Source: Streptomyces varsoviensis (lineage in GTDB: Bacteria; Actinomycetota; Actinomycetes; Streptomycetales; Streptomycetaceae). Taken from it: a stretch of DNA of 64,000 nucleotides. Below are positions 8,114 to 15,777 of this stretch, in pieces. Location of the stretch: NCBI RefSeq assembly GCF_000718635.1, contig NZ_JOBF01000003.1, forward strand, positions 310,001-374,000, given 5' to 3'. A model generated the notes under the pieces. It was not told the DNA's origin, did no database searches, and saw only the letters and a program-made list of their open reading frames with translations. Position 1 is the stretch's first letter; every line of letters begins with the position of its first letter. Position numbers and translations under genes: made by a program.

Positions 8114-8976
8114 ATGGTGGCAGAGTTCGACTGGCCGGGCGGGCGGAAGGTCGTCGCGCTGATCACGGTCGCGCTGGAGTCGTGGTCCCCCGGGCACTGG
8201 CCCGCCTACGCGCCCATGGCCACGGCATGGCCGTTGCCGCCCGGCGCCGACGACGCCCACAGCGCCTCGTGGGCGGAGTACGGCGTCACCACCGGCATAT
8301 GGCGGCTCCTCGACCTCCTCGGTGACCTGCCCGCCACCGTCGGCGTCAACGGCCTCGTAGCCGAACGACACCCGGAGACCGTGGCCGCCGTGCACGACGC
8401 GGGGCACGAGATCGCCGCGCACTCCTGGGCCCAGGACGTCGTACCCGCGCTGCTCGACATGGCGGCCGAGCGCGACAACATCCGCCGCTGCACCGACGTA
8501 CTCCGCCGCGTCACCGGCGTCCGCCCGACGGGGTGGATGAGCCCGCGCGCCACCGGCACGCGGCACACCTCCGGCCTGCTCACCGAGGCCGGCTACCGGT
8601 GGACCGCCGACCACAGCGACCACGACCTCCCGCAGGTACTGCCCACCGCGCACGGCCCCCTGGTCTCCCTCATGCACGGGGACCACTCCGACGTCCGCAG
8701 CGCCGTCGCGGGCCCGTACGCCTACCGCGACCTGCACCGGGAGCTGCTGGACCAACTGCTCGCGGCCCCCGGCCCCGGCGTCTTCCACCTCACCCTGCAC
8801 GCCCACGTCAGCGGCCGTCCGCTCCTGTCCGGCATGGTCGCCAGCTCCTCGGCCGACTCAGGGCATCGGACGACATCTGGGTCGCCACGCACGCGCAGGC
8901 GGCCGAACACGTCCTCACCCACCCGGCACAGCACCAGCCTCACCACTCAGCGCATCGCCAGGCAAGGAAGTCATGA
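8114..8976 (+). pseudogene. Polysaccharide deacetylase family protein, interrupted by a one-base frameshift
   Basis: The first 243 codons read as a NodB-like polysaccharide deacetylase (REHxGR-type fold with GHEIAAHSWAQDVVPALLDM, GVRPTGWMSPRATGTRHT and GVFHLTLHAHVSGRPLLSGM). After GMVA, near 8842/8843, the frame must shift. Adding one G gives ...GMVAELLGRLRASDDIWVATHAQAAEHVL and ends at a TGA (8974-8976) that overlaps the next gene's ATG. That restored C-terminus is the normal end of the family, about 287 residues in total. Without the base the frame reads an unrelated Arg-rich sequence. It is a recent mutation or a sequencing error. The operon with the NmrA-like gene appears translationally coupled. 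Confidence 0.8.
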
Positions 8977-9914
8977 CCCGCACCCTCGTCGTCGGCGGCA
9001 CCGGAGCAATGGGCCGCCACGTGATCCGCCATCTGCTCGCCACCACCGACGCCTCGTTCACCGTCCCCACCCGCGACCCGGAGTCCGCCCACGCCACGGC
9101 ACTGGCCGCCACCGCCCCGGAGCGCGTACGGCTCGTCCGCTCCGCCCCGTCGGCCGCCGACGCCCTGACCAGGGGAATCGACCGAGCCTTCATCAACACC
9201 GACTTCTTCGCGACCGGCAGCGCCGTGGGCGAGTACCGGCAAGGCGTGGAGCTGCTGGAAGCCGCCAGGGCGGCCGGCGTGGCGCGGCTCATCTGGTCGT
9301 CGCTGGACAGCGCGGTGTCCCTGACCGGCCGCCCGGTGCCGCACTTCGACAGCAAGGCCGCCGTCGCCGCCCACATCGACCTGATGCGGTCCGAGGAAAT
9401 GCTCCGCCAGGAGAGCGACGGCTGGTACACGAACCACGTGTCGGTGCTGACCACCGCCCCGTACTTCGAGAACCTGCGAGACCGCCTCACGCCGCGGCCG
9501 GACGGCCACGGCGGCCTGCGCTTCCGGCTCCCCCTGGGCACCGGCGCCGCCCGCTACCCGCTCGTCGCCCTCGACGACATCGCCTGGTTTACCGGCCACA
9601 TGTTCGCCAACTGGCAGTCCTGGGGCGCCCGCGACCTCTCCGTGATCGGCGACAGCCTAACCGGCGAACAGCTCGCCGCGACCTTCACCCGCGTCACCGG
9701 AGTCCCCACCGCCTACGCCCCGATGCCGCCCGCCGAACTCCACTCCGCCAGGCCCGGCTTCGGCCACGACTACGCCGCCATGTTCCAGTTCTTCGCCGAC
9801 CGGGACCTCTACGCCCAGGACCGCGACCTCCCCCTCCTGCGCCGCCTTCACCCCGCCCTCATGACCTTCGAATCCTGGCTGCGCCACACGGGTTGGCGGG
9901 GCCCGGCCCACTGA
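8973..9914 (+). CDS. NmrA-like NAD(P)-binding protein (atypical SDR)
   Basis: 313 residues. The N-terminal MTRTLVVGGTGAMGRHVIRHLL is a Rossmann GxxGxxG nucleotide-binding motif. LLEAARAAGVARLIWSSLDSA is the typical NmrA/YbjT-type strand, and the Tyr-less active site indicates an atypical SDR that may act as a redox sensor or reductase. Its ATG overlaps the stop of the deacetylase gene (ATGA), so the two form one operon, divergent from the HxlR regulator. HxlR-controlled NmrA proteins are common redox-linked pairs. The substrate is unknown. Confidence 0.85.
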   Translation: MTRTLVVGGTGAMGRHVIRHLLATTDASFTVPTRDPESAHATALAATAPERVRLVRSAPSAADALTRGIDRAFINTDFFATGSAVGEYRQGVELLEAARAAGVARLIWSSLDSAVSLTGRPVPHFDSKAAVAAHIDLMRSEEMLRQESDGWYTNHVSVLTTAPYFENLRDRLTPRPDGHGGLRFRLPLGTGAARYPLVALDDIAWFTGHMFANWQSWGARDLSVIGDSLTGEQLAATFTRVTGVPTAYAPMPPAELHSARPGFGHDYAAMFQFFADRDLYAQDRDLPLLRRLHPALMTFESWLRHTGWRGPAH

Positions 9915-9928
9915 GCGCCCGGGCTACG

Positions 9929-10702
9929 TCACCGGCCGGCCGGTGGAGAGGCGAGTTTGAACTCGTTGTTCAGAGGGTCGAGGAGGCCGGCCATGCGGCC
10001 GTACGGAGTGTCGGCGGCGGGTTCGAGAAGCCGGGCGCCGGAGCCGAGCGCGGCGGCGAGCGCGGTGTCGACGTCGCGTACGTGGAAGTACGGGCGCCAG
10101 TGGGCGGCGGCGGCCTCGTCCACCTGGAAGATCCCGGCTCGGGGCTCGCCGGCCACGTGCAGGGTCCAGTACGTGCCGCCCGGCGGGTCCGGCATGGCCA
10201 TGTGCTGGACCTCGGTCCCCAGCAGGGCTCCGTAGAAGTCGGCCGCCGACTTCCCGTCGCTGGTCACCAGCTCGAACCAGTAGAGGCAGCCCGGCTCCCC
10301 ATGCAGCTCGAAGCCGGGGAACGGACCGGCCTGCCACATGCCGAACGCCGCGCCGGTGGGGTCCGTGGCGTGGGCGAACCGGCCGACGCCGGGAGCGTCC
10401 ATGCCCGCGACCACCACGTGGCCGCCCAGTTCTTCGATCCGGGAGGACGCGGCATCCACGTCGTCGACGGCGAAGTACCCGGTCCAGGGCATCACCGGTT
10501 CCTCCGGCGGCATGAACCCCACCCCGGCCACGGCCTTCCCGCCGACCATCTGCACGGCGTACTTGTTCGGGTCCTCCGGATTCGCGCCGCCCGACCAGCC
10601 GAGCAGCGGCTGGTAGAACTCCAGCAATTCGTCCTGGCTGTTCAGCAGCGTGTCCAGCCAGCACACCGCGCCCTGCGGGTGCGGCAGCGTCGTCTCAGGC
10701 AT
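9929..10702 (-). CDS. VOC (glyoxalase/bleomycin resistance) family protein with two domains
   Basis: 257 residues comprising two tandem vicinal-oxygen-chelate domains of about 120 residues each. The first runs from GAVCWLDTLLNSQDELLEFY to FGMWQAG, the second from CLYWFELVTSDGKSAADFYG to NNEFKLASP. Each carries the betaalphabetabetabeta pattern with the FYxxLLG helix. Metal-binding His/Glu positions are not all obvious, so the activity could be catalytic (glyoxalase- or dioxygenase-like) or only ligand binding. It is convergent with the NmrA-like gene, with only 14 bp between stops. Confidence 0.85.
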   Translation of the reverse strand: MPETTLPHPQGAVCWLDTLLNSQDELLEFYQPLLGWSGGANPEDPNKYAVQMVGGKAVAGVGFMPPEEPVMPWTGYFAVDDVDAASSRIEELGGHVVVAGMDAPGVGRFAHATDPTGAAFGMWQAGPFPGFELHGEPGCLYWFELVTSDGKSAADFYGALLGTEVQHMAMPDPPGGTYWTLHVAGEPRAGIFQVDEAAAAHWRPYFHVRDVDTALAAALGSGARLLEPAADTPYGRMAGLLDPLNNEFKLASPPAGR

Positions 10703-10844
10703 GACCGGTCCTCCGCATCACCGAGCCAGACTCACACCGCCCGACACCACGAGGCTGCCACGCCCACCGGACCCCCGCCATGTCAGCAAGGCAACGGGGC
10801 CCGGCCCCGCCCGCCAGGGGGTGACACCGTGCTCCCCGCCAAGA

Positions 10845-11282
10845 TCAGCCGGCGGACGAGACCGCCGGGCCGCTCCCGTACGGCCACTCCAGGACCGTCA
10901 GCTCGGGCCACAGCTCACGCCACCGCGCCGTCTTGCTCTCATAGACCGATCGCGGCGCGAGCACCGGGTTCGGACGAACGACGAGGCCGAACACATCGGA
11001 AAGCCCATGCGGCGCGTACACACGCCACCGGCCGTCGGCCTCCACGCGTACGCCCAGACAGCACGTCGTCACGGCGAAGCTGTCGATCGCCGCCTCAGTG
11101 CAGTCATACGGCGGACACGCCACCCCGAACTTGTCCCCGTACCAGAGGTGAACCCGCGCCTCGTTCCGAATCTCGACCTCCGCGGGCAGCCCGGCGAAGA
11201 GCTCCCGACCGGCCCTGATCACGTCGTCCTCCACCTCCCAGGACAGATCGCCTTCATCGAGAGGAAGCCGGCTGATCACCAC
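10845..11282 (-). pseudogene. Nucleotidyltransferase family (NTP_transf_6) C-terminal fragment
   Basis: The 145-residue frame starts abruptly at DEGDLSWEVEDDVIRAGREL, which in full-length members follows the catalytic YD(L)xYFD aspartates. The remainder (VEIRNEARVHLWYGDKFGVACPPY, AIDSFAVTTCCLGVRVEADG, VYAPHGLSDVFGLVVRPNPVLAP) is highly typical of the family's C-terminal half. The normal N-terminal 50-60 residues with the nucleotidyltransferase GS/DxD motif are missing: only 63 bp separate this frame from the next gene upstream. I therefore infer a 5'-truncated remnant, probably from the deletion that placed it behind the pterin dehydratase gene. Confidence 0.65.
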
Positions 11283-11345
11283 CCCTGCCTACCACGGCTC
11301 CCCCGACATGCGTCTGGCCAGCTCAGACCACTGCCCGGCTGTGGC

Positions 11346-11660
11346 CTACAGCGGGGACGCTCCATGTGCCCGGGCGATGCCGTCGATACGTGCGGCAAGC
11401 TCGAAGTCCGCCGCCGTGAGCCGGTGCCCAGCATCATGCGTGGTGATCGAGAACCGAAGGTGATCCCACCGGAGGTCGATATCGGCATGGTGGCTGACCA
11501 GCCGCTCCACATCCGCGACGTGCACGATCATCGCCACGCCACCGTGATACCGAATGCCGTACGACCGGGTGATGCGGTCGTTCTCCCTAACCCACCCCGG
11601 CACCTGGCTCAGATGTTCCGCGATCTCCGGTTCCGTCAGAAGCACGGGCTGATCGGCCAC
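11346..11660 (-). CDS. 4a-hydroxytetrahydrobiopterin dehydratase (PCD/DCoH family)
   Basis: 104 residues from the GTG at 11660, which has AGAGGAGAT as ribosome-binding site (an upstream TTG at 11678 is less likely). The segment IVHVADVERLVSHHADIDLRW contains the HHxD/N pterin-binding histidines, and DHLRFSITTHDAGHRLTAADF supplies the third conserved His. The enzyme dehydrates 4a-hydroxytetrahydropterins to quinonoid dihydropterin during aromatic amino-acid hydroxylation; in many actinomycetes it occurs without a hydroxylase and its role is unclear. Only short gene fragments lie downstream. Confidence 0.85.
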   Translation of the reverse strand: MADQPVLLTEPEIAEHLSQVPGWVRENDRITRSYGIRYHGGVAMIVHVADVERLVSHHADIDLRWDHLRFSITTHDAGHRLTAADFELAARIDGIARAHGASPL

Positions 11661-11680
11661 GTCATCTCCTCTCGACAACA

Positions 11681-11752
11681 GGTGTCAGGACACCGTCGAG
11701 TTCCTGACCGATCGGTGCATCGTGCCATGGGCTCATGGCCCTTTTTAAAGGG
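11681..11752. promoter_or_regulatory. Cluster of three short palindromes upstream of the dehydratase gene
   Basis: GGTGTC-AG-GACACC lies at 11681-11694, ACCGATCGGT at 11707-11716 and CCCTTT-TT-AAAGGG at 11739-11752. All three are perfect and lie in the noncoding gap between the dehydratase start and the end of the SLOG gene (both on the minus strand). The first two are likely operators; the third could be a weak terminator for the SLOG gene. Confidence 0.4.
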
Positions 11753-11828
11753 ATATGCGTGAACCTCGGCCGCTACTCGACGATAGTGACCGCCCCGCGG
11801 CATGGAACCCCGTAAGGGCAGATCGCAA

Positions 11829-12341
11829 TCAGGGCCGTGTTCCGTGGTCTCGCCTGCTCTCGCGGGAGGCGCCCGTCGGCCAGACCACATCTACAGGGAG
11901 CCCCATCTCCCGAGCCTCCACGACGACATCGGCGGTGCCCCCGCCCTTCCCACCGGGCGGCGTACCGTCCCACACAGCGACAAGGCGGTCAGCGCGGGAG
12001 AGCATCTGCCGATTGGCCGCCTCGTAGGCTTCGCGGTTCGCCGAGTCGTACGGCATGGTCAAGACCTCGTTCGCGGACTTGACCAGTCGGTCGAAGAGAT
12101 CCGCGTGGTCCCGCTTCACCTTCGACTCCCGGTAGTCCCGGGAAGGAAGAACCACGACCAAGCGGCCTCCGGCTTGCAGCACCGCTTCAGCGAACAGACT
12201 GTCGGAGCCCCGTGCGATGCAGGAGATACCCACCAGGGAGCCGGCAGGGTATGCCTCAAGGAGCTGCCGCAATGCGGTCCGGACCGCCTCTGCGGTATCA
12301 GCCGTCAAGTCCATGTGCCCGGTCACAGCAATGACGGTCAC
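11829..12341 (-). CDS. SLOG/DprA-like nucleotide-binding domain protein
   Basis: 170 residues from the GTG at 12341, preceded by GAGGTGGAG. The sequence reads VTVIAVTGHMDLTADTAEAV, SLVGISCIARGSDSLFAEAVLQAGG, LVVVLPSRDYRES, and MLSRADRLVAVWDG, the glycine-rich Rossmannoid pattern of the SLOG superfamily (LOG/DprA/YpsA-like). Members bind nucleotides or NAD-like ligands, and several act as sensors in defence or stress systems. It lies in a minus-strand cluster with a flavoprotein and opposite an XRE regulator, a set often seen together in Streptomyces. No enzymatic activity can be assigned. Confidence 0.65.
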   Translation of the reverse strand: MTVIAVTGHMDLTADTAEAVRTALRQLLEAYPAGSLVGISCIARGSDSLFAEAVLQAGGRLVVVLPSRDYRESKVKRDHADLFDRLVKSANEVLTMPYDSANREAYEAANRQMLSRADRLVAVWDGTPPGGKGGGTADVVVEAREMGLPVDVVWPTGASRESRRDHGTRP

Positions 12342-12449
12342 GCCGCTCCACCTCTCGTCAACTGGCCGGCAAAACACGAATCTGGTGGCGCGCCTCGCGC
12401 AGTGGCGCAGAAGCGCTGTGCCCAACCGTGTAGGGGTACAGGACCCCCG

Positions 12450-13010
12450 TCACCCTCCATCTACGGAGCCGCGCACGGCGAGCCGCGCCGCCTCGCTCAG
12501 CGCCAAACCCCACGGAAAGTTTTCCGGTTGCCCCTTGCCCGGCTCGTTCGGAACGAAGCCGTCTTCGCCATAGAGCACGCTCACCCCGGCGCCCCTCAAT
12601 ACGTCCACGGACCGCTGGAACTGCGGATGCTGGGCGAACGCCTTGTTCACACACGGCATCGTCACCAGCGGGATGCCCTTACCGATCGCCTCCACCACGA
12701 ACCCGACCACGAAGTGGTTCGTGAGCCCCAACGCCCACTGGTTGATGGTGTTGAACGTCGCCGGCGCGACCGCCGCCACGTCCGCCGAGGGCCACACATC
12801 CGGCTCACCTGGGATCTTGTACTGGGAACGCACCGGGTACCCGGTCAACTCGGCCAGTTCCGGCAACTGACCCTCCAACCAACGCGCAGCCGTTGGCGTC
12901 AGGCCCAGACAGACCTCCCACCCTTGCCCCTGGGCCTGCCGGATCACGTTGGCGACATTCAGCACGGGTGGGGCCGCGGACCCCAGCAGATACAGCACGC
13001 GAGTCGTCAT
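12450..13010 (-). CDS. Flavoprotein of the HFCD (PPC decarboxylase/LanD-like) family
   Basis: 186 residues. TTRVLYLLGSAAPPVLNVAN at the N-terminus and the ADVAAVAPATFNTINQWALGLTNH core (about residues 77-100, where HFCD flavoproteins have a PASANT-like motif) indicate an FMN-binding homo-oligomeric flavin-containing Cys decarboxylase-type fold. GIPLVTMPCVNKAFAQHPQF has the substrate-clamp MPCxN-like motif. Real PPC decarboxylase (coaBC) is a separate essential gene, so this is a paralogue of unknown substrate. It is divergent from the XRE regulator across the 22-bp palindrome at 13037. Confidence 0.75.
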   Translation of the reverse strand: MTTRVLYLLGSAAPPVLNVANVIRQAQGQGWEVCLGLTPTAARWLEGQLPELAELTGYPVRSQYKIPGEPDVWPSADVAAVAPATFNTINQWALGLTNHFVVGFVVEAIGKGIPLVTMPCVNKAFAQHPQFQRSVDVLRGAGVSVLYGEDGFVPNEPGKGQPENFPWGLALSEAARLAVRGSVDGG

Positions 13011-13036
13011 AGGCCGATCTCACCATGAGCAACCGC

Positions 13037-13058
13037 CCCCGAACCGGCCGGTTCGGGG
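13037..13058. promoter_or_regulatory. 22-bp perfect palindrome between flavoprotein and XRE genes
   Basis: The sequence from 13037 to 13058 (CCCCGAACCGG followed by its exact complement) is a perfect 22-bp palindrome, with a further CCG/CGG pair flanking it. It sits 27 bp before the minus-strand flavoprotein start and 67 bp before the XRE start. This is the expected place for an operator of the divergent XRE regulator controlling both directions. Confidence 0.65.
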
Positions 13059-13124
13059 CGGCAGCATTCCCGCGCACGCCCGCGCGGGTAGGTTCCGAGT
13101 GGACGCACGGAACAGGGGGCCATC

Positions 13125-14309
13125 ATGCCTAGGCTGGACCACGATCACACCGGCGCGCGCATCGCTCACTACCGAAAATTGGCCGGCCTCACGCAGCGGG
13201 AACTCGCCCTACGGGTGTCCTACTCCTACAGCCTGCTGCATCAGGTGGAAAGCGGACACAAGGCGGCGAGTCTTGATCTCGTGTCCGCCGTCGCCAGGGT
13301 CCTCCGCATCGACGTCACCGCCCTGACGGGACAGCCATACGTGACCGAACTCCAGCAAGACCGACCCGACGGCCTGATCCGGCCTATTCGCGAGGCACTC
13401 GACCTGTACGACCTCGGAGCCGACCCCGACCTGACCACTCGTACCACCGGTCAACTGGTCGACGACGCTGACGACCTCTGCCAACTCGTCCGCGCCACCC
13501 GCCTCAACCAGGCCGCCAGGGCTCTGCCTCAGCTCATCGCCGAGGTCACTACGGCCGCCCACCGGACGCCTTCCGCCACTCTCTGGAAGGCACTGGCCTC
13601 CACTTACCGCACTGCGCACGACATCACCGTGAAGCTCGGCTTCTATGACCTGTCGACAATCGCTCTCGACCGCATGGACTGGGCCGCTCACCGCGCCTCC
13701 GACCCCCTACTGGCCGCAGTCCGCCAGTACATGCGGGCCCTCGTGTACTTCCGGGAAGGAGAGCACACCATCGGACTGCGCCTCATCGGTGCGGGGCGCG
13801 CTGTCCTGAACCAGGCGGAGGAGAGCATCGAATCGCTGGCTGTTGGCGGTCAGTTGCACCTCGGCGCGACGATCATCGCCGCCCGTGCCCACGACGAAGA
13901 CGCCGTCGAAGCCCACCTGTCCGAAGCCCGAGGATTCGCTGAACGGACGGGGGAGGCCGGACAGATCCATTGGCTGTCCTTCGGGCCCACGAACGTCTCA
14001 GCCCATGAAGTGTCCGCCAAGATGGAGCTGGGCCACTTCGGTGCAGCCATGGCCAAAGCCAAGGAAGTCAGCATCCCCAAGAGCTGGGCCCTGTCACGTA
14101 GAGCGCACTTCTATATCGACCGAGCCCGTTCCGAAATGGAGACAGGGCACACCGATGCCGCCCTCGGGTCCCTCATCGAGGCCCGAAGGCTGGCGCCCCA
14201 ACAGACGCGCTACCACTCCGGAGCCCGAGAGACGATCAGGGGCCTCGTGCACCTTCAGCGCCGCAGCCCTGACACCCTCACCCACATGGCTGCCTGGATC
14301 GGGCAGTAG
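13125..14309 (+). CDS. XRE family transcriptional regulator with TPR-like C-terminus
   Basis: 394 residues. Residues 4-60 form the Cro/C1-type helix-turn-helix (IAHYRKLAGLTQRELALRVS, YSLLHQVESGHKAASLDLVS). The rest is a helical repeat region rich in Ala/Leu (residues 120-390), similar to the TPR-like sensor part of Streptomyces BldD-like/ Rgg-like XRE regulators that bind peptides or small ligands. The ATG has a run of G (GGGGG) as ribosome-binding site. The divergent flavoprotein and SLOG genes are the probable regulon through the 22-bp palindrome. The third-position GC is somewhat lower than in neighbours. Confidence 0.85.
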   Translation: MPRLDHDHTGARIAHYRKLAGLTQRELALRVSYSYSLLHQVESGHKAASLDLVSAVARVLRIDVTALTGQPYVTELQQDRPDGLIRPIREALDLYDLGADPDLTTRTTGQLVDDADDLCQLVRATRLNQAARALPQLIAEVTTAAHRTPSATLWKALASTYRTAHDITVKLGFYDLSTIALDRMDWAAHRASDPLLAAVRQYMRALVYFREGEHTIGLRLIGAGRAVLNQAEESIESLAVGGQLHLGATIIAARAHDEDAVEAHLSEARGFAERTGEAGQIHWLSFGPTNVSAHEVSAKMELGHFGAAMAKAKEVSIPKSWALSRRAHFYIDRARSEMETGHTDAALGSLIEARRLAPQQTRYHSGARETIRGLVHLQRRSPDTLTHMAAWIGQ

Positions 14310-14538
14310 CTGTCACCGCCGACCAACGGACTGTCACTGGGCAGTGACACTTCCTGGCCTTCCCTTGCCCCACGCTGAATGGCGTGAACAGGGCTTGTTC
14401 GGACGTCGAGTCCCGTCATGCGCGACCGGGCCCGGCCTTGGTTCATGCGCACCATCGCTGACCCACCAATACCGAACGCAGCACCACGCATCGCGCTCAC
14501 CAACAACGCCATGCCGGCCTGCTACGGGAAGGCTTCTG

Positions 14539-15024
14539 ATGTTTCCCTTGAAACAAGATCACGCGGCGGCGAGACTTTTGACCCACAGCCGGGCAGCGGC
14601 TCAAGCGGCCGAGGACGAGTGGTATCGCCGGGGCGTTGCCCTGTTCCTCGTCGGGCCGGCGTGGGAGGCGGTGAAGTTGCCCGCCCGCTTGGTGCATGAC
14701 GTGGCGGCTGGGCGGCACCGAGGGTGGGTGCGGGCGATGCTGTACTGCTTCGGCGTCACCGGGCCCGTGGCCCGCGTCGGCGGAAACTACGTCGTCCTCG
14801 TGCCGCCCGGCACCGCCGCCGGGTGGGATGCGGCGGTGGAGTGCGTGACGACCACCGAACGCGAAGCCCACTACATCGGCCTGCCCTCACCGCGCACCTG
14901 CGAAGGGTCGCGCGCCCACTGGATCATCCCGCCGGACGGCGTCCTGAGCCCCGCCTCCGCCGTACGCGCCCTGATCACAGCAGCAGCCGACGCCGACCGC
15001 GACGACGACGGGCCCCAGCCATGA
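14539..15024 (+). CDS. Hypothetical protein, possibly related to prim-pol-like accessory proteins
   Basis: 161 residues from the ATG at 14539 with GGGAAGG upstream. Features seen: an N-terminal helix (AARLLTHSRAAAQAAEDEWYRRG), a hydrophobic strand ALFLVGPAWEAVKLPARLVH, then VTGPVARVGGNYVVLVPPGTA and the C-terminal AHWIIPPDGVLSPASAVRAL. This resembles small Streptomyces accessory proteins with the N-terminal half of a bifunctional primase-polymerase-like fold, but catalytic residues are not evident. The stop overlaps the ATG of the next small ORF. Function not assigned. Confidence 0.6.
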   Translation: MFPLKQDHAAARLLTHSRAAAQAAEDEWYRRGVALFLVGPAWEAVKLPARLVHDVAAGRHRGWVRAMLYCFGVTGPVARVGGNYVVLVPPGTAAGWDAAVECVTTTEREAHYIGLPSPRTCEGSRAHWIIPPDGVLSPASAVRALITAAADADRDDDGPQP

Positions 15025-15155
15025 GCCCGCAGGCCAACACCCGGCTGGCGTCCTGCGCGGCCGGCCCCGACGCGGTATGGCGCGCCTGGAATGCCGATCG
15101 GCTCGCGCCGATCGCCAAGAGCCGCCCCTACCACCACCCCCAGGACCGCCCATGA
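15021..15155 (+). CDS. Small hypothetical protein (44 aa), ATGA-coupled
   Basis: A 44-residue frame whose ATG overlaps the stop of the preceding gene and whose TGA overlaps the next ATG, both as ATGA. The sequence (ending APIAKSRPYHHPQDRP) matches no family I recognise. The only support is the double overlap and the shared accessory context, so it may not be translated. Confidence 0.35.
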   Translation: MSPQANTRLASCAAGPDAVWRAWNADRLAPIAKSRPYHHPQDRP

Positions 15156-15280
15156 ACACCACCCGTCACACCACCGGCAAGCACTACCCCTCAATGACGC
15201 ACTGGCTGTCCGCGGCCTCGTCCGAGCCCCGCGCCGTACGGGCCCTCCCCCGCGGCTACCGCGCCGACAGCGCGCCATGA
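15152..15280 (+). CDS. Small hypothetical protein (42 aa), ATGA-coupled
   Basis: A 42-residue frame beginning at the ATGA overlap with the previous small ORF and ending at a TGA at 15278. It has a segment THWLSAASSEPRAVRALPRG, with no recognised domain. It is the last of three overlapping frames (14539, 15021, 15152) before the tRNA-Val locus. Evidence is positional only. Confidence 0.35.
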   Translation: MNTTRHTTGKHYPSMTHWLSAASSEPRAVRALPRGYRADSAP

Positions 15281-15422
15281 AGTGCCGTCTCGCACGTCAC
15301 CGTGCGAGCGGGCCGCTCGGCCGGGCGGATGTCGACGAGCCCGCCCTCGCCCACGTGGGCTGACCACGAGCGTGCCTCTCGGCAACGTGGGGATGTGGAC
15401 TCTCAGTGGACCCTCAAAGCAA

Positions 15423-15466
15423 GAGGGGCCCCCGAACGATCGTGATCACGTGATCAGGGGTCCCTC
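15423..15466. terminator. Nested palindromes 3' of tRNA-Val (terminator or attachment-site arm)
   Basis: GAGGGGCCCC (15423-15432) pairs with GGGGTCCCTC (15457-15466) with one mismatch, enclosing a perfect 14-bp palindrome TGATCACGTGATCA at 15443-15456. It lies 32 bp beyond the tRNA 3' end. It probably terminates tRNA transcription, but a site-specific recombination arm cannot be excluded. Confidence 0.45.
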
Positions 15467-15497
15467 ATTGGCCGCTCGTCTGCGGCTACGCATTACG

Positions 15498-15569
15498 TGG
15501 GCACAGCTGGGTTCGAACCAGCGACATCTGCCTTGTAAGGGCAGCGCTCTACCGCTGAGCTATGCGCCC
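15498..15569 (-). tRNA. tRNA-Val (anticodon TAC)
   Basis: A 72-nt cloverleaf on the minus strand. The acceptor stem GGGCGCA pairs with TGTGCCC (one G-T). The D arm contains AGCTCAGCGGTAGAGC, the anticodon stem CTGCC/GGCAG holds the loop CTTACAA (anticodon TAC, decoding GUA), and the T arm has GGTTCGAACC. CCA is not encoded; the discriminator is A. Confidence 0.97.
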
Positions 15570-15777
15570 GTGGACGAAGTGACAGACTACATGGCCGCGG
15601 CGGGTGCGTCGTACCGCCCGGCGGGGGCCGTGGGGCGGGGGTTAACCCCACCCCGTTTCCGGTAGGGAGCGGGATCGTGGGGGGCGGTGGGTGGTTCGTA
15701 GGGTTGCGGGGACGGTGTGGGCCTGGGGCCGGCATCGGATGATCCTGCTTTCCGTTGTAAACAACCTGGAGACCACC

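Noticed and set aside
8114..11218. A continuous open frame of over 1,000 codons beyond the deacetylase
   Set aside because: It runs through the NmrA-like gene and antisense to the VOC and other genes, is Arg/Pro/His-rich, and is a product of high GC content and the frameshift.
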